A stretch of 64,000 bases of DNA. It comes from Mobilicoccus massiliensis. Lineage in GTDB: Bacteria > Actinomycetota > Actinomycetes > Actinomycetales > Dermatophilaceae. A model generated the notes under the pieces. That model was not told the origin of the DNA. It worked only from the letters and a program-made list of their open reading frames with translations, and searched no databases. Within the stretch, counting starts at the first letter, position 1. Each line of letters opens with the position of its first letter. The position numbers and the translations under genes are program-made. Where the stretch lies: assembly GCF_000826525.2 (NCBI RefSeq), contig NZ_LN651330.1:371639-435638 (forward strand). Direction: 5' to 3'. Below are positions 63,204 to 64,000 of the stretch, one piece after another.

Positions 63204-63668
63204 GTGCCCGCTCGCCCCGAACCGCTCGAGTCCGACGTCCAGAGGCTGGTCTTCGATCTCGCGAGTCGGGGCCCGACCCTGGCTCGAGAAGCGGGGATGC
63301 ACCCCACCGACCTGCGAACTCTCGTCCTCCTGCTCGAGTCGGATCGAGACGGTCGCGCCATCGGCCCCGCGCAACTCGCGCAGCAGTTGGGGCTCACGAC
63401 CGCGGCCGTCACCTCGGTGGTCGATCGGCTGGAGCGACTCGGGCTCGTGCGACGGCAACCCTCGGCGACCGATCGCAGGAGGGTGGAGGTGCGGCTGACC
63501 GACGAGGCACGCACCTCCACCCTCGGGGGTCTGGGGCATCTCGTGGCGACCATCGCCCGTCGCGTCGGTACCTATCCGCCGCGGGACCAGGCTGCCGTCG
63601 TCCGATTTCTGGCGGACGTACTCGACATCACCGCCGACGCCGACCGGGGTACGGCGCCGGAGCGGTGA
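63204..63668 (+). CDS. MarR-family transcriptional regulator
   Basis: 154 residues. The winged helix is clear: IGPAQLAQQLGLTTAAVTSVVDRLERLGLVRRQPSATDRR with wing VEVRLTDEA. N- and C-terminal helices form the dimer. Divergent from the two-gene reductase unit with a dyad between, so it probably represses that unit and itself and releases on binding a small ligand. Starts with GTG, probably leaderless. Confidence 0.88.
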   Translation: MPARPEPLESDVQRLVFDLASRGPTLAREAGMHPTDLRTLVLLLESDRDGRAIGPAQLAQQLGLTTAAVTSVVDRLERLGLVRRQPSATDRRRVEVRLTDEARTSTLGGLGHLVATIARRVGTYPPRDQAAVVRFLADVLDITADADRGTAPER

Positions 63669-63673
63669 GTCAC

Positions 63674-64000
63674 GCCGAAACAGGCGCCTTCGCCGGGTCT
63701 CGTCCGGGGTGGGGAAGCGGCCCAGGGGGCGAAGACGCCTGTTTCGGCTGGGGTGGTCGTCCGGCATGTCACCCGTCACCAGCTTCGTGTCCGAGGGGTC
63801 GTGCTTACGCCGAAACAGGCGCCTTCGCCCGGGCCTCGTCCGGGGTGGGAAGCGGCCCAGGGGGCGAAGACGCCTGTTTCGGCTGGGTCGGGGTCGCGGG
63901 TGGGGACCAGGACGCTGGATGTCCGGCCGCCCGAGGCCGCTTGTTTCGGTCGGGCCGGCGGGGGCTCGCTCCTGAGCCGAAACAGGCGGGGTTGCCCCGG
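63674..64000. repeat. Second cluster of the palindromic element, running off the window
   Basis: Complete elements at 63674-63748 and 63809-63883 (75 bases, one base shorter than those at 61 kb), a degenerate right half near 63930-63956 (CCGCTTGTTTCGG), and a new left half beginning at 63976 and cut by the window end. Following each complete copy is a similar TGGGGTGGTCGTCCGG-like stretch. No gene is seen after 63668. Confidence 0.9.

Overview
The window is chromosomal DNA of a very high-GC actinobacterium. The evidence is the overall GC content, frequent GTG starts, genes coupled by 4-base overlaps, a DtxR/IdeR-type iron box, an actinobacterial split lycopene cyclase, and a gene neighbourhood (mscL, FmdB-type zinc ribbon, 5-formyl-THF cyclo-ligase, moeA, rimJ, a GlpR-like membrane protein, pmt, rsmI) that I recall from Mycobacterium tuberculosis (roughly Rv0985c to Rv1003). 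A member of the Micrococcales (Dermacoccus/Kytococcus/Intrasporangiaceae-like) is my best guess, but the genus cannot be fixed from this sequence alone. Most of the window is ordinary core genome. I see no prophage, CRISPR array or intact insertion sequence.

Layout. 0.2-7.4 kb: a frameshifted NlpC/P60 cell-wall hydrolase, an SbcD/YhaO-YhaN-like nuclease pair, a nucleoside hydrolase and a macrodomain protein. 7.5-14.2 kb: a tightly coupled six-gene carotenoid operon (phytoene synthase fused to a Rieske domain, split lycopene cyclase, methyltransferase, CrtU-type desaturase/methylase, CrtI) that suggests an aromatic, isorenieratene-like carotenoid; no GGPP synthase lies in the window. 14.4-18.4 kb: a four-gene ferric-siderophore ABC importer behind an iron box. 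18.6-25.9 kb: small membrane proteins with a TetR regulator, an MFS exporter, an SRPBCC protein, MgtC/SapB and an amino-acid permease. 26-29 kb: sparse hypothetical genes and a tRNA-Arg. 29.2-33.1 kb: a sulfite-oxidase-like molybdoenzyme, a PfkB sugar kinase and an exported phosphodiester glycosidase.

33.2-44.4 kb: an SF1-like helicase with degenerate ATPase motifs and its small coupled partner, a tandem-repeat block, mscL, a SAF-domain protein, an FmdB/Ruc-like zinc ribbon, 5-formyl-THF cyclo-ligase, then moeA-moaC-mogA-rimJ-glpR-like and a tRNA-Ala. The moe/moa/mog genes could supply cofactor to the sulfite oxidase; the moeA product may instead, or also, be the cell-division protein Glp paired with its membrane receptor GlpR. 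44.5-46.9 kb is a graveyard: remains of a hydrolase, a two-component system and ABC permeases, all broken. 46.9-57.8 kb returns to core genes: two PH-domain membrane proteins, pmt and rsmI (separated by an 80-base near-perfect palindrome), ald and sdhCAB. 57.9-61.0 kb: a TAXI-type TRAP transporter. 61-64 kb: clusters of a 75-76-base palindromic repeat around a MarR-controlled two-gene unit.

The most unusual signals are the palindromic repeat family with paired changes in its arms, the perfect 37-base inverted repeat filling the pmt/rsmI spacer, the phytoene synthase-Rieske fusion, the helicase that lost key ATPase residues, and a 137-base tandem duplication that disables (or could reversibly switch) the NlpC/P60 gene. 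Start coordinates come from reading frames, overlaps and ribosome-binding sites; no database search was possible, so family names rest on recognised motifs.
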